Positions 16,142-25,311 of a stretch of 64,000 nt of DNA are shown one piece after another (position 1 is the stretch's first letter; every line of letters starts with the position of its first letter). The notes under the pieces are model-generated. The model saw only the letters and a list, made by a program, of their open reading frames with translations. It was not told where the DNA came from and made no database searches. Source of the stretch: an uncultured Lachnospira sp. (GTDB lineage: Bacteria; Bacillota; Clostridia; Lachnospirales; Lachnospiraceae); assembly GCA_946186125.1 (NCBI GenBank), contig CAMHLZ010000007.1:1-64000 (forward strand). The letters are read 5' to 3'. Both the position numbers and the translations under genes were made by a program.

Positions 16142-18139
16142 TTATTTTGCAATTAATTTCATGATTTCATTACTTCTTGAAATAAATGCCGTCATATCAT
16201 CAGGTGATAACTGCTTGTGGCTGATCATTGCAAGGTCAAATAACTGTTTGCAGATAAGCTCTGATGTATCAGAATCTTTGTTTTCTAAAACATATTTAAC
16301 CAATTCATTATTATAATTGAGTACCAGTGTAACATCATCACCGAACATACTTGTATCCATTCCCGGCATAGAGTACATCTTCATCATTTCCTGCATACGG
16401 CGTGTCTGCTCTGAAAGAGTAACCATAGATGAAATGTTAGCATCTTTTAATTTTTCAACTTTTACTTCAAGTTTATCTTTGCCAAGAGCTTTTTTAACAA
16501 CTTCTGAGAGTGTATCACAGTCAGCTTTGAATGCTTCATCATCTTCAGCGACATCTTCTTTAAATGTATCTGTTAAATCAGAATCGATACTTAAGAAATG
16601 AACATTTTCATTTTTCTGTTCAAGCTGCTGGATAAACGGCTCGTCTATGCTGTGTGAGAGGATGACAGCGTCGATACCTTCATTCTTAAACATGTTAATA
16701 TACTGGCTCTGCTGAATCTCATCAGTAACATAGAAAATAGTATTTTCATGTTTTTCTTTATTTTCTTCAAGACATTCAGGAAGTGTAAGATACTTGCCTT
16801 CAAGATTCTTGAATAAAATATAGTCACTCATCTTTTCGCAGAACTTACTGTCTTTTAAGCAACCGAATTTTATGAAAGGACTGATATCATCCCAGTATTT
16901 CTCATAAGCTTCTTTTTCAGTTTTACACATTCCTGATAACTTGTCGGCAACTTTCTTTGTGATGTAGTCGGCAATCTTCTTAACAAATCCGTCATTCTGT
17001 AAAGCACTTCTTGAAACATTTAACGGAAGGTCAGGACAGTCAATTACACCTTTTAATAACATTAAGAATTCAGGAATAACTTCCTTGATGTTATCAGCGA
17101 TAAATACCTGATTGTTATATAACTTTATAGTTCCCTCAAGAGAATCATACTGTGTATTAACCTTAGGGAAGTAGAGGATACCTTTAAGATTAAATGGATA
17201 ATCCATGTTAAGGTGAATCCAGAATAAAGGCTCCTTATAATCGTTAAATACCTTACGATAAAATTCTTTGTATTCATCCTCTGTACATTCATTTGGATGC
17301 TTTGCCCAAAGAGGAGAAGGATCATTTACAGGTACCGGACGTCTTAATATCTTAGCTTTTGTCTGTGCAGGAGATATCTCTACAGTCTCTTTTGTACCGT
17401 CTTCATTTTCTTTTTCCTCTGTCTTAGCTTCTTCTACAACAGTTTCGATAACAGTATCCTTTTCAGTTACTTCATCTTCAGGGATGGTATCGTACTGTGG
17501 TTCTGCGTTAGGATTCTCAAGATAGATTTCTACAGGCATGAAAGAGCAGTACTTTTGAAGGACTTCTCTTGCACGGTATTCATTACAGAATTCGTAGCTG
17601 TCTTCGTTAAGGAAGAGAGTGATCTCAGTTCCCTGTTCAGATTTATCACCGTCTGACATATCAAACTCAGTACCGCCGTCACATTCCCAGTGAACCGGAG
17701 CAGAACCTTCTTTGTAGGATAATGTATCAATCGTAACCTTATCTGCAACCATAAATGCTGAGTAGAATCCAAGTCCGAAATGACCGATAATCTGGTCTTC
17801 GTTAGTCTTGTCCTTATACTGGTTCAAGAATGCTTCAGCACCTGAAAATGCAATCTGGTTGATATACTCATTTACCTCATCTGCGGTCATTCCGATACCG
17901 TTATCGATAAACTTAAGAGTCTTATCCTCAGAGTTTGCGATTACTTTTATCTTAAATTCAAGGTCTTCAGGAATTTCATATTCACTCATAAGACTCAATT
18001 TTTTTAATTTAGTAATGGCATCACATCCGTTAGAAACTAATTCACGGAAAAAGATGTCATGATCTGAATATAACCATTTCTTAATAATTGGAAAAATATT
18101 TTCACTGTTGATGGAAAGACTTCCATGCTGATTTGCCAT
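16142..18139 (-). CDS. htpG: Molecular chaperone HtpG (Hsp90)
   Basis: A 665-residue cytosolic ATP-dependent chaperone. The N-terminal GHKL ATPase domain is recognisable from FFRELVSNGCDA, DNGIGMT and GHFGLGFYSAFMVA; the middle and C-terminal domains are complete. An acidic insertion rich in Glu and Thr lies near residues 215-255, where eukaryotic Hsp90 has its charged linker. AGGAG precedes the start. A perfect CIRCE operator and a good promoter lie just upstream, so HrcA should control it. Confidence 0.96.
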   Translation of the reverse strand: MANQHGSLSINSENIFPIIKKWLYSDHDIFFRELVSNGCDAITKLKKLSLMSEYEIPEDLEFKIKVIANSEDKTLKFIDNGIGMTADEVNEYINQIAFSGAEAFLNQYKDKTNEDQIIGHFGLGFYSAFMVADKVTIDTLSYKEGSAPVHWECDGGTEFDMSDGDKSEQGTEITLFLNEDSYEFCNEYRAREVLQKYCSFMPVEIYLENPNAEPQYDTIPEDEVTEKDTVIETVVEEAKTEEKENEDGTKETVEISPAQTKAKILRRPVPVNDPSPLWAKHPNECTEDEYKEFYRKVFNDYKEPLFWIHLNMDYPFNLKGILYFPKVNTQYDSLEGTIKLYNNQVFIADNIKEVIPEFLMLLKGVIDCPDLPLNVSRSALQNDGFVKKIADYITKKVADKLSGMCKTEKEAYEKYWDDISPFIKFGCLKDSKFCEKMSDYILFKNLEGKYLTLPECLEENKEKHENTIFYVTDEIQQSQYINMFKNEGIDAVILSHSIDEPFIQQLEQKNENVHFLSIDSDLTDTFKEDVAEDDEAFKADCDTLSEVVKKALGKDKLEVKVEKLKDANISSMVTLSEQTRRMQEMMKMYSMPGMDTSMFGDDVTLVLNYNNELVKYVLENKDSDTSELICKQLFDLAMISHKQLSPDDMTAFISRSNEIMKLIAK

Positions 18140-18172
18140 AATTAAACACTCCTTTAAAATTTTCTAACATTC

Positions 18173-18201
18173 ATTGTAGTACGGTGTTTATAAAAAGTCA
18201 A
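18173..18201 (-). promoter_or_regulatory. htpG promoter
   Basis: On the minus strand TTGACT (18196-18201) and TACAAT (18173-18178) are 17 bp apart. The CIRCE element ends seven bases before the -35 box. Confidence 0.75.
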
Positions 18202-18208
18202 GAAAAAA

Positions 18209-18235
18209 TTAGCACTCAATTTAATGGAGTGCTAA
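18209..18235. promoter_or_regulatory. CIRCE heat-shock operator (HrcA site)
   Basis: TTAGCACTC (18209-18217), nine bases, then GAGTGCTAA (18227-18235) is an exact match to the CIRCE consensus. HrcA binds this site and represses chaperone genes. It lies upstream of the htpG -35 box and overlaps the last codons and stop of the neighbouring minus-strand gene. Confidence 0.95.
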
Positions 18236-18710
18236 CAATACTATCAATCCATGCAGAAATGTACTTATCATATGCATTTTCAATTTCTTTATTAATATCA
18301 AATATTGTGAGGGAACAACCGGTTACATATGTAAGAGTCTGATTTTCATATTTAATGTTAAGAAATAATCCCTGTACATTTTCTTTCTGCATATTTAGAT
18401 TGTTAGAGGTAATAATTTTATCCACAATATGACCGGGCATTTTAAAAACAATTTTAAATTTTAGAGGTGTTTTTTTTCCTTTGATAATATCATAACAAAA
18501 AGGTTTTATGGTTTTCCAGGAAACAATCTCTGTATCCGGTAATTCCTGTATCTCTTCTCCGGTAAAAAAATCTTTCTGGATGTGACCGTCGATAGTGAAG
18601 GTATTATATGTAGTAATACTAACTCCTGTTGTAAGTAATGAATCGAATTTATCTTCTATCAGTAATTTATTCATAAATGTTTTGACATTTTCAATTTGTT
18701 CTGCAATCAT
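18216..18710 (-). CDS. Conserved hypothetical protein (DUF5721-like)
   Basis: A 164-residue soluble protein without signal peptide or membrane helix. Its pattern (N-terminal IENVKTFMNKLL, central ITTYNTFTIDGHIQ, TEIVSWKTIKPFCYDIIKGKKTPLKFKIV) resembles a small family I recall from Lachnospiraceae as DUF5721. No function is known. A TTG at 18728 would add six residues; ATG 18710 is preferred. The 3' end carries the CIRCE element of htpG. Confidence 0.65.
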   Translation of the reverse strand: MIAEQIENVKTFMNKLLIEDKFDSLLTTGVSITTYNTFTIDGHIQKDFFTGEEIQELPDTEIVSWKTIKPFCYDIIKGKKTPLKFKIVFKMPGHIVDKIITSNNLNMQKENVQGLFLNIKYENQTLTYVTGCSLTIFDINKEIENAYDKYISAWIDSIVSTPLN

Positions 18711-18757
18711 ATTAAAACTCGCTTTCAATTATTTAAAAAAAAAAATTTAGGTTTATA

Positions 18758-18786
18758 TTGATTTATTTTGTTTTTTATATTATAAT
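18758..18786 (+). promoter_or_regulatory. tRNA-Thr promoter
   Basis: TTGATT (18758-18763), a 17-bp spacer and TATAAT (18781-18786) end 16 bases before the tRNA 5' end, which suits a stable RNA with a short leader. Confidence 0.78.
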
Positions 18787-18802
18787 AAATATCCGGTGAT
18801 GT

Positions 18803-18875
18803 GCTTCGATGGCTCAGTTGGTAGAGCGGCGCATTCGTAATGCGTAGGTCGTGGGTTCGAGTCCCATTCGAAGCT
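18803..18875 (+). tRNA. tRNA-Thr (anticodon CGT)
   Basis: A 73-base cloverleaf. The acceptor stem GCTTCGA/TCGAAGC is seven perfect pairs, the D arm is GCTC...GAGC, the anticodon stem is GCGCA/TGCGT with loop TTCGTAA (anticodon CGT, reading ACG), and the T arm is GTGGG TTCGAGT CCCAT. The variable loop is five bases. CCA is not encoded. It has its own promoter and terminator. Confidence 0.95.
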
Positions 18876-18883
18876 GTATTTAT

Positions 18884-18912
18884 GGACATGTCGTTTTAGA
18901 CATGTCTTTTTG
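18884..18912 (+). terminator. Terminator after tRNA-Thr
   Basis: Two copies of the self-complementary octamer GACATGTC (18885-18892 and 18899-18906) form a hairpin followed by TTTTTGTTTT. It lies ten bases after the tRNA. Confidence 0.85.
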
Positions 18913-19027
18913 TTTTCTGGCTAATCATTTTTATCAATATACCGCATTTCATCATAATATTATAGTACAATTTTGTTTAATAAATCAACCGTATCTCTAT
19001 TTTTTTTAGAAGAAGTATAAAAAATAG

Positions 19028-19091
19028 TTGCATTTTTAAGAATCTGTGATATAGTAATACAAGTAACGCGTACAAATGTCTTTGTGACGCG
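19028..19091 (+). promoter_or_regulatory. asd promoter with leader hairpin
   Basis: TTGCAT (19028-19033) and TATAGT (19050-19055) are 16 bp apart. The predicted transcript starts close to a hairpin with arms CGCGTACAAA (19067-19076) and TTTGTGACGCG (19081-19091), which pair with one bulged G. No lysine-riboswitch-like structure was recognised in the roughly 60 bases that remain before the gene. Confidence 0.55.
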
Positions 19092-19152
19092 AACACGATA
19101 AAGAAATCAAACATTATAATATGGTGTTTTAATAGAGAATGGAGGAAATATC

Positions 19153-20238
19153 ATGAGTCAGAAGTTAAAAGTAGGTATTCTTGGAGCAACAGGAATGGTA
19201 GGTCAGAGATTTATATCTTTATTGGAGAATCATCCTTGGTTTGAGGTTGTTACGGTGGCAGCAAGTCCACGTTCAGCAGGTAAGACTTACGAAGAAGCAG
19301 TTGGTGACAGATGGAAGATGACAACACCTATGCCTGAAGCTGTTAAGAAACTTGTTGTATTGAATGTAAATGAGGTTGAAAAGGTTGCTTCAACTGTAGA
19401 TTTTGTATTCAGTGCAGTTGATATGACTAAGGAAGAGATAAAAGCAATCGAAGAGGCATATGCAAAGACAGAGACACCTGTAGTGTCTAACAACAGTGCA
19501 CACAGATGGACACCTGATGTACCTATGGTAGTGCCTGAAATTAATCCTGAACATTTTGATGTAATCGAATCGCAGAAAAAACGTCTTGGAACAACAAGAG
19601 GATTTGTAGCAGTTAAGCCAAACTGTTCAATTCAGAGTTATGCGCCTGTACTTACGGCATGGAAAGAATTTGAGCCATATGAAGTAGTAGCTACAACGTA
19701 TCAGGCAATATCAGGTGCAGGTAAGACATTTAAAGACTGGCCTGAGATGGAAGGAAATATTATTCCATTTATCGGTGGCGAAGAAGAAAAGAGTGAACAG
19801 GAGCCATTAAGATTGTGGGGTAAGGTTGAAAATGGAGTGATTGTAAAAGCACAGTCACCTGTTATCACAACACAGTGTATCCGTGTTCCCGTATTAAACG
19901 GACATACAGCAGCTGTATTTGTAAAATTTAAAAAGAAAGCTACAAAAGAGCAGCTTATTGAAAAGTTACGTTCTTTCAGTGGAGAACCACAGAAACTTGA
20001 ATTACCAAGTGCTCCAAAGCAGTTTATACAGTATCTTGAGGAAGATAACCGTCCACAGGTTTCTATGGACGTTGACTATGAAAACGGAATGGGAGTTTCA
20101 GTAGGACGTCTCAGAGAAGATTCGGTATATGATTGGAAATTTGTCGGTTTATCACATAATACAGTAAGAGGAGCAGCAGGTGGAGCAGTTCTTTGCGCTG
20201 AGATGTTAAAGGCAAAAGGATATATAGAAGCAAAATAG
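19153..20238 (+). CDS. asd: Aspartate-semialdehyde dehydrogenase
   Basis: A 361-residue NADPH-dependent enzyme that reduces aspartyl phosphate to aspartate semialdehyde, the branch point to lysine, threonine, methionine and diaminopimelate. The nucleotide-binding GATGMVGQRF is at 11-20, the active-site cysteine C158 is in PNCSIQ, and a SGAGKTFKDW segment follows. The sequence pattern and length fit the archaeal/fungal branch of Asd rather than the shorter E. coli form. GGAGG precedes the ATG. It has its own promoter. Confidence 0.95.
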   Translation: MSQKLKVGILGATGMVGQRFISLLENHPWFEVVTVAASPRSAGKTYEEAVGDRWKMTTPMPEAVKKLVVLNVNEVEKVASTVDFVFSAVDMTKEEIKAIEEAYAKTETPVVSNNSAHRWTPDVPMVVPEINPEHFDVIESQKKRLGTTRGFVAVKPNCSIQSYAPVLTAWKEFEPYEVVATTYQAISGAGKTFKDWPEMEGNIIPFIGGEEEKSEQEPLRLWGKVENGVIVKAQSPVITTQCIRVPVLNGHTAAVFVKFKKKATKEQLIEKLRSFSGEPQKLELPSAPKQFIQYLEEDNRPQVSMDVDYENGMGVSVGRLREDSVYDWKFVGLSHNTVRGAAGGAVLCAEMLKAKGYIEAK

Positions 20239-20245
20239 TAAAATG

Positions 20246-20290
20246 ATGGAGCTGTCGTATTAGCAATTTAAACGTTAATGCGGCAGCCAT
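20246..20290 (+). terminator. Hairpin between asd and the permease (weak terminator)
   Basis: ATGG-GCTG..CG..ATTAGC pairs with GTTAATGCGGCAGCCAT, forming a long imperfect stem with one bulge and G-U pairs. There is no long T run, so it may only reduce read-through or protect the asd message. Confidence 0.45.
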
Positions 20291-20311
20291 ATTATTGTGT
20301 GGAGAATAAAA

Positions 20312-21469
20312 ATGAAATGGTTCAGTAACTTTAAAAAAATTTTCTCAGACCCCGTTCTGATTACAGCATGGATATTGGCGATTGTATCGTCTTTTTTTGT
20401 GTTACCGGATTCTAAATATATAGACTATATTGATTTTAAATCGTTGGGAATGTTGTGGGGACTTATGATTGTGGTTCAAGGGTTAAGCGATAACGGCGTT
20501 TTTGAAGTTATTGGTAATGTATTACTAAAACATACGAAGAAATGCTGGCAGTTAGTGTCAGTGCTTGTGTTTATCTCATTTTTTTCTGCAATGTTAATTA
20601 CAAACGATGTTGCGCTTATCACATTTGTCCCATTTGCTATAACGATTTTGATTGAGTGTGACAGAAATGATTTGTTGGTTCCGGTTATTGTATTGCAGAC
20701 GGTGGCTGCAAATTTAGGAAGTATGTTTACACCAATCGGCAATCCGCAAAACATATATCTGTACGGTAATTCGGGAATGGGTATTTTGGATTTTATAATG
20801 ATTACGCTTCCATATATGCTCATTGCTATGGTACTTTTAGCCATGAGTCTTTTATTCATTCCGGGGAAGAACAGTGAACTTTCAGTCTATACATCTGAAC
20901 AAAAAGGCATTAAGAATGAGCAGGGAACACACACGCTCCCAATATATCTGATTCTTTTTGGAATTGGCATTATGGTTATGCTTCACACTATTCCAATGAA
21001 AATTTTTATTTTAAGTGTATTAATATGTGAAATTATAATTAAATATGTCAGAAAGTCAGAAGACCTTAAGATTAAGGCTGATTATACATTATTAATGACA
21101 TTTGTCGGATTTTTTATTTTTACGGGAAATATTACGAGGATAGGTAAAATTCATGAATTGCTGGAAATGCTTATAAATGGAAGGGAACTTATAACGGCTG
21201 TTACCGTAAGTCAGTTTATCAGTAATGTGCCGGCAGCTTTATTATTGTCCCGCTTCTCAAAAAATGATGAGGCATTGATTTTAGGAGTGAATTTAGGCGG
21301 ACTCGGTACATTGATTGCATCAATGGCAAGCCTCATTTCATATAAATATTATGTAAATCGGGTCAAGAAAGAAAAGGGGAAATATTTACTTACATTTACC
21401 GGAATAAATGTCCTGTATCTGGCCGTTTTGTTGTGTGCAAGGTTAGTAGGGCAAATGCTAAAAAACTGA
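20312..21469 (+). CDS. SLC13/ArsB-type anion permease
   Basis: A 385-residue membrane protein with about ten hydrophobic segments. NDVALITFVPFAI and NLGSMFTPIGNPQN are hallmarks of the ion transporter superfamily (ArsB, NhaD, CitMHS, SLC13). The substrate is unknown, since no arsenic or citrate genes are nearby; dicarboxylate, sulfate and Na+/H+ exchange are all possible. GGAG at 20301-20304 supports ATG 20312 rather than the GTG at 20297. It may be read through from asd. Confidence 0.8.
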   Translation: MKWFSNFKKIFSDPVLITAWILAIVSSFFVLPDSKYIDYIDFKSLGMLWGLMIVVQGLSDNGVFEVIGNVLLKHTKKCWQLVSVLVFISFFSAMLITNDVALITFVPFAITILIECDRNDLLVPVIVLQTVAANLGSMFTPIGNPQNIYLYGNSGMGILDFIMITLPYMLIAMVLLAMSLLFIPGKNSELSVYTSEQKGIKNEQGTHTLPIYLILFGIGIMVMLHTIPMKIFILSVLICEIIIKYVRKSEDLKIKADYTLLMTFVGFFIFTGNITRIGKIHELLEMLINGRELITAVTVSQFISNVPAALLLSRFSKNDEALILGVNLGGLGTLIASMASLISYKYYVNRVKKEKGKYLLTFTGINVLYLAVLLCARLVGQMLKN

Positions 21470-21553
21470 TACATTCACTTGTGGAGCGGAAGTGTATGGC
21501 AACCTCATTCCTAAATCATGAAACTGAAATCCTGACGTTTAGTGCCTTACAGG

Positions 21554-21582
21554 TTGAGTAAAAATAAGATTTATGATAGAAT
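21554..21582 (+). promoter_or_regulatory. Promoter of the ABC-F gene
   Basis: TTGAGT (21554-21559), 17 bp, TAGAAT (21577-21582) with an extended TG upstream of the -10. It lies 45 bases before the ATG. Confidence 0.65.
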
Positions 21583-21627
21583 TGCAATATATTACAGAGA
21601 AGTATACGATTGGAGAGATAGACACAG

Positions 21628-23178
21628 ATGATATTAGATGTAAAGAATTTAAGCCACGGATTTGGAGACAGAGCCATTTTTGATGACGTTTCTTTCAGAC
21701 TTCTTAAAGGAGAACACATTGGACTTATAGGTGCAAATGGTGAGGGAAAGTCTACATTTATGAACATAATTACCGGAAAACTGATGCCGGATGAAGGTAA
21801 GGTGGAATGGGCTAAGAATGTAAGAGTAGGTTATCTTGACCAGCATACGGTACTTGAACCGGGGATGACTATAGAGTCGGTTTTAAAGACTGCATTTGAG
21901 TATCTTTTTGATATGGAAAAGAGCATGAACGAAATTTGTGATAAGATGGGTGATGCTTCACCGGAAGAAATGGAGAAAATGCTCGAAGAACTTGGAACTA
22001 TCCAGGATGTTTTAACTAATAATGATTTTTACATGATTGATGCAAAGGTAGAGGAGATTGCCAGAGCATTTGGTCTGCTTGAACTCGGACTTGACAAAGA
22101 TGTTACAGAGTTGAGTGGTGGGCAGCGTACAAAGGTCCTGCTTGCAAAATTACTTCTTGAAAAACCGGACATCCTTTTACTTGATGAGCCGACCAATTAT
22201 CTTGACGCAAATCATATCGAGTGGTTAAAAAGATACCTTAATGACTATGAAAATGCATTTATACTGATATCACATGATATTCCGTTTTTGAATCAGGTTG
22301 TCAATCTGATTTATCATATGGAGAATCAGAAACTCGACAGGTATGTTGGTGATTATGATAAATTCATGGAAGTATATGAGATGAAAAAAGCCCAGCTTGA
22401 GGCGGCATATAAAAGGCAGCAACAGGAGATTGGTGAACTTAAAGATTTTGTGGCGAGAAATAAGGCAAGGGTTGCCACGAGAAATATGGCGATGTCGAGA
22501 CAGAAAAAGCTTGATAAGATGGAAGTAATAGAACTTGGCAGGGAAAAACCAAAGCCGGAGTTTAAGTTTATGGAAGCCAGAGCCACAGGCAAGGTAGTCT
22601 TTGAAACAGAGGATTTGGTAATCGGATATGACAAGCCGTTGTCAAAACCAATCAACCTGAGAATGGAACGTGGAGAAAAGATTGCCATAACGGGTACTAA
22701 CGGAATAGGAAAGACGACATTTTTAAAGAGTGTTTTGGGAATAATTCCTTCAGTCTCAGGAAAGGCACACTTAGGAGATTACTTATATAAGGGATATTTT
22801 GAACAGGAGATGAAGCCTTCTGAGAGAACATGTATCGAAGAAATATGGGAAGAATTTCCATCGTTCAGTCAGTATGAGGTGCGTTCTGCATTAGCAAAAT
22901 GTGGTCTTACAACCAAACATATCGAGAGTAAAGTAAAGGTGTTGAGCGGCGGAGAGCAGGCTAAGGTAAGGCTTTGTAAACTCATTAATGTCGAAACAAA
23001 CGTGCTGCTTCTTGATGAGCCAACAAACCATCTTGACGTTGATGCAAAAGAAGAATTAAAAAGAGCTTTAAAAGAATATAAGGGTGCGGTTTTGGTCGTG
23101 TGTCATGAACCTGAATTTATTGACGGTCTTGTTGACAAAATCTGGAATCTTGAGGAATATTCTTTATTAAGTATATAA
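21628..23178 (+). CDS. ABC-F family ATP-binding protein
   Basis: A 516-residue soluble protein with two ABC ATPase domains in one chain and no membrane part. Walker A motifs are GANGEGKST (about 34) and GTNGIGKTT (about 356), signatures are LSGGQRTKVLLAKL and LSGGEQAKVRLCKL, and Walker B motifs are LLLDEPTNYL and LLLDEPTNHL. The linker between the halves is charged and helical. ABC-F proteins act on ribosomes. The sequence looks most like the YkpA/YbiT housekeeping group, not a proven antibiotic-resistance factor. It is followed 18 bases later by the aminopeptidase gene. Confidence 0.93.
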   Translation: MILDVKNLSHGFGDRAIFDDVSFRLLKGEHIGLIGANGEGKSTFMNIITGKLMPDEGKVEWAKNVRVGYLDQHTVLEPGMTIESVLKTAFEYLFDMEKSMNEICDKMGDASPEEMEKMLEELGTIQDVLTNNDFYMIDAKVEEIARAFGLLELGLDKDVTELSGGQRTKVLLAKLLLEKPDILLLDEPTNYLDANHIEWLKRYLNDYENAFILISHDIPFLNQVVNLIYHMENQKLDRYVGDYDKFMEVYEMKKAQLEAAYKRQQQEIGELKDFVARNKARVATRNMAMSRQKKLDKMEVIELGREKPKPEFKFMEARATGKVVFETEDLVIGYDKPLSKPINLRMERGEKIAITGTNGIGKTTFLKSVLGIIPSVSGKAHLGDYLYKGYFEQEMKPSERTCIEEIWEEFPSFSQYEVRSALAKCGLTTKHIESKVKVLSGGEQAKVRLCKLINVETNVLLLDEPTNHLDVDAKEELKRALKEYKGAVLVVCHEPEFIDGLVDKIWNLEEYSLLSI

Positions 23179-23196
23179 TAGATTGGAGAGAAAAAC

Positions 23197-24573
23197 ATGG
23201 AAATAAAAAATGCATGGAAAAAATACAACGAAGAAGATTTAAAAAAGTTAGAGGAGCTTAATAAGTCGTACAGGGATTTCCTTGACAAAGGAAAAACGGA
23301 GAGAGAATGTATAGTTGAGATTGTTAAGCAGGCAAAAGACGCAGGCTACAGAAATCTTGATGAAGTGATAACCAATAAAGAAACTTTAAAAACAGGTGAT
23401 AAGGTATATTCTGTGTGGATGAATAAATCTATAGCTATGTTTATCATTGGTACTGAACCGATCACCGATGGAATGAATATTCTTGGCGCACATATTGATT
23501 CTCCGAGACTTGATATCAAGCAGAATCCTTTATATGAGGATACGGAGATAGCTTATCTTGATACTCATTACTATGGCGGAATCAAGAAATATCAGTGGGT
23601 AACAATACCGTTGGCTATTCATGGTGTTGTAGTCAAGACTAGCGGTGAGGTTGTAAATGTTGTAATTGGTGAAGATGAAAATGATCCGGTAGTATTTATT
23701 TCTGATTTGCTGATTCATCTTTCACAGGAGCAGCTTGAAAAGAAAGCTTCAAAAGTGATAGACGGAGAAGATTTGAATGTGACTATCGGAAGTATTCCGC
23801 TTAAGGATGAAGAAAAAGAACCTGTTAAGAAGAATATTTTGAAACTTATTAAGAAAAAATATAACTTTGAAGAAGAAGATTTTTTATCAGCTGAACTTGA
23901 AGTCGTTCCTGCAGGAAGGGCAAGGGAAGCCGGTATGGATAAGAGTATGATACTTGCTTATGGTCAGGACGACCGTGTATGTGCTTATACGTCGCTTGCG
24001 GCAATGCTTGAATTTGACCAGGTAGAACGTACTGCCTGCTGTATTCTTGTCGATAAAGAAGAGATAGGAAGTGTCGGAGCAACAGGAATGAGATCTCATT
24101 TCTTTGAAAATATTGTTGCTGAGGTGCTTGACAGAATGGGCGAATCATCAGACCTTGCACTTAGACGTACACTTGCTAATTCAAGAATGTTATCATCAGA
24201 CGTCAGTGCTGCATATGATCCAATATACGCATCGGCATTTGAAAAGAAAAATGCTGCATATTTTGGCAAAGGAATTGTATTTAATAAATTTACCGGTTCA
24301 AGAGGAAAATCAGGCTCAAATGATGCAAATGCTGAGTATGTTGCTTTTGTGCGTGGAGTGATGGAAAAACATGGTGTTACATATCAGACTGCAGAGCTCG
24401 GAAAAGTGGATTTAGGCGGCGGTGGAACAATTGCTTACATTCTTGCTACATATGGAATGAATGTTATAGACAGTGGCGTTGCAGTGCTTAATATGCATGC
24501 TCCATGGGAAGCTGTAAGTAAGGCTGATGTTTATGAAACAAAGAAAGGCTATATGGCATTTTTAAAGGAATAA
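23197..24573 (+). CDS. M18 family aminopeptidase
   Basis: A 458-residue cytoplasmic zinc metallopeptidase that removes N-terminal residues from peptides. Metal-site regions are visible: GAHIDSPRLD (about 90-100), VDKEEIGSVGATGM (about 288) and NMHAPWE near the C terminus. The length is typical of bacterial M18 enzymes. GGAGAG precedes the start. The neighbours suggest a housekeeping operon with the ABC-F gene before it and the Nudix gene ten bases after it. Confidence 0.93.
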   Translation: MEIKNAWKKYNEEDLKKLEELNKSYRDFLDKGKTERECIVEIVKQAKDAGYRNLDEVITNKETLKTGDKVYSVWMNKSIAMFIIGTEPITDGMNILGAHIDSPRLDIKQNPLYEDTEIAYLDTHYYGGIKKYQWVTIPLAIHGVVVKTSGEVVNVVIGEDENDPVVFISDLLIHLSQEQLEKKASKVIDGEDLNVTIGSIPLKDEEKEPVKKNILKLIKKKYNFEEEDFLSAELEVVPAGRAREAGMDKSMILAYGQDDRVCAYTSLAAMLEFDQVERTACCILVDKEEIGSVGATGMRSHFFENIVAEVLDRMGESSDLALRRTLANSRMLSSDVSAAYDPIYASAFEKKNAAYFGKGIVFNKFTGSRGKSGSNDANAEYVAFVRGVMEKHGVTYQTAELGKVDLGGGGTIAYILATYGMNVIDSGVAVLNMHAPWEAVSKADVYETKKGYMAFLKE

Positions 24574-24583
24574 AGAAATTATT

Positions 24584-25147
24584 ATGAAGTATGTAGGAAT
24601 TGAAAAAAAATCAGAAGGAAATTTTATTACACGTTATGACGTAACATATAGAACTGTTGATGATAAAGAGAAAGTTTACGAAATGATTAGTAGAAATAAA
24701 GAGATTTCTACACTTGAAGAATTGAACGGTACTGAGGCGGATGCTGTTGTGATAATCGTGACAGACGAAACCGGAGAAAAATGTCTGTTAAATCGTGAGT
24801 TCAGGATGGCAGCAGGAGATTATGTTTATAATTTTCCGGCCGGACTCATTGATGAAGGGGAAAATTATGAGCAGGCGGCAATCAGAGAGTTAAAGGAAGA
24901 AACAGGGCTTGAACTTTATGAGATTACAGAGGTACTTGGAACAAGTTACAGTGCTGTCGGTTTTAGTAATGAAACCAATATCACTGTAATCGGAAAAGCC
25001 AGAGGAGAGTTTTCTGAAAGTACATCAACGGTTGAAGAGATAGATGCCCGTTGGTATACCAAGCAAGAGGTACGTGAATTATTAAAGAAGCACAAATTTG
25101 CTGCAAGGACACAGGCATATTGTTATATGTGGAGCAGAGAACAGTGA
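24584..25147 (+). CDS. Nudix hydrolase (ADP-ribose pyrophosphatase-like)
   Basis: A 187-residue protein with a complete Nudix box (GLIDEGENYE...RELKEETGL, about residues 86-108). The preceding FRMAAGDYVYNFPAG and the following TSYSAVGFSNE resemble ADP-ribose pyrophosphatases. It probably hydrolyses ADP-ribose or a related sugar nucleotide. It is the last gene of the ABC-F/aminopeptidase group. Confidence 0.88.
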   Translation: MKYVGIEKKSEGNFITRYDVTYRTVDDKEKVYEMISRNKEISTLEELNGTEADAVVIIVTDETGEKCLLNREFRMAAGDYVYNFPAGLIDEGENYEQAAIRELKEETGLELYEITEVLGTSYSAVGFSNETNITVIGKARGEFSESTSTVEEIDARWYTKQEVRELLKKHKFAARTQAYCYMWSREQ

Positions 25148-25272
25148 TAAAACAGCATAATGATTGTTGATTATAAGATACCTACATGATTATAGCTGAA
25201 ATAACACGAATAATAATAAAATGTCACAAAAAAGACGTGAAAAATAGTATTATATGTTTTATGAAGCTGATT

Positions 25273-25308
25273 ACGGACAGATGTAAAAAAGCATGCTGTC
25301 CGTTTTTA
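25273..25308 (+). terminator. Terminator after the Nudix gene
   Basis: ACGGACAG (25273-25280) pairs perfectly with CTGTCCGT (25296-25303) around a 15-base loop, followed by TTTTT. It lies just before the stop of a convergent gene. Confidence 0.75.
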
Positions 25309-25311
25309 AAA

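Noticed and set aside
21470-21510. Inverted repeat after the anion permease (CATTCACTT with AAGTGTATG)
   Set aside because: The stem is short with a mismatch and no T run follows, so it was not called a terminator.
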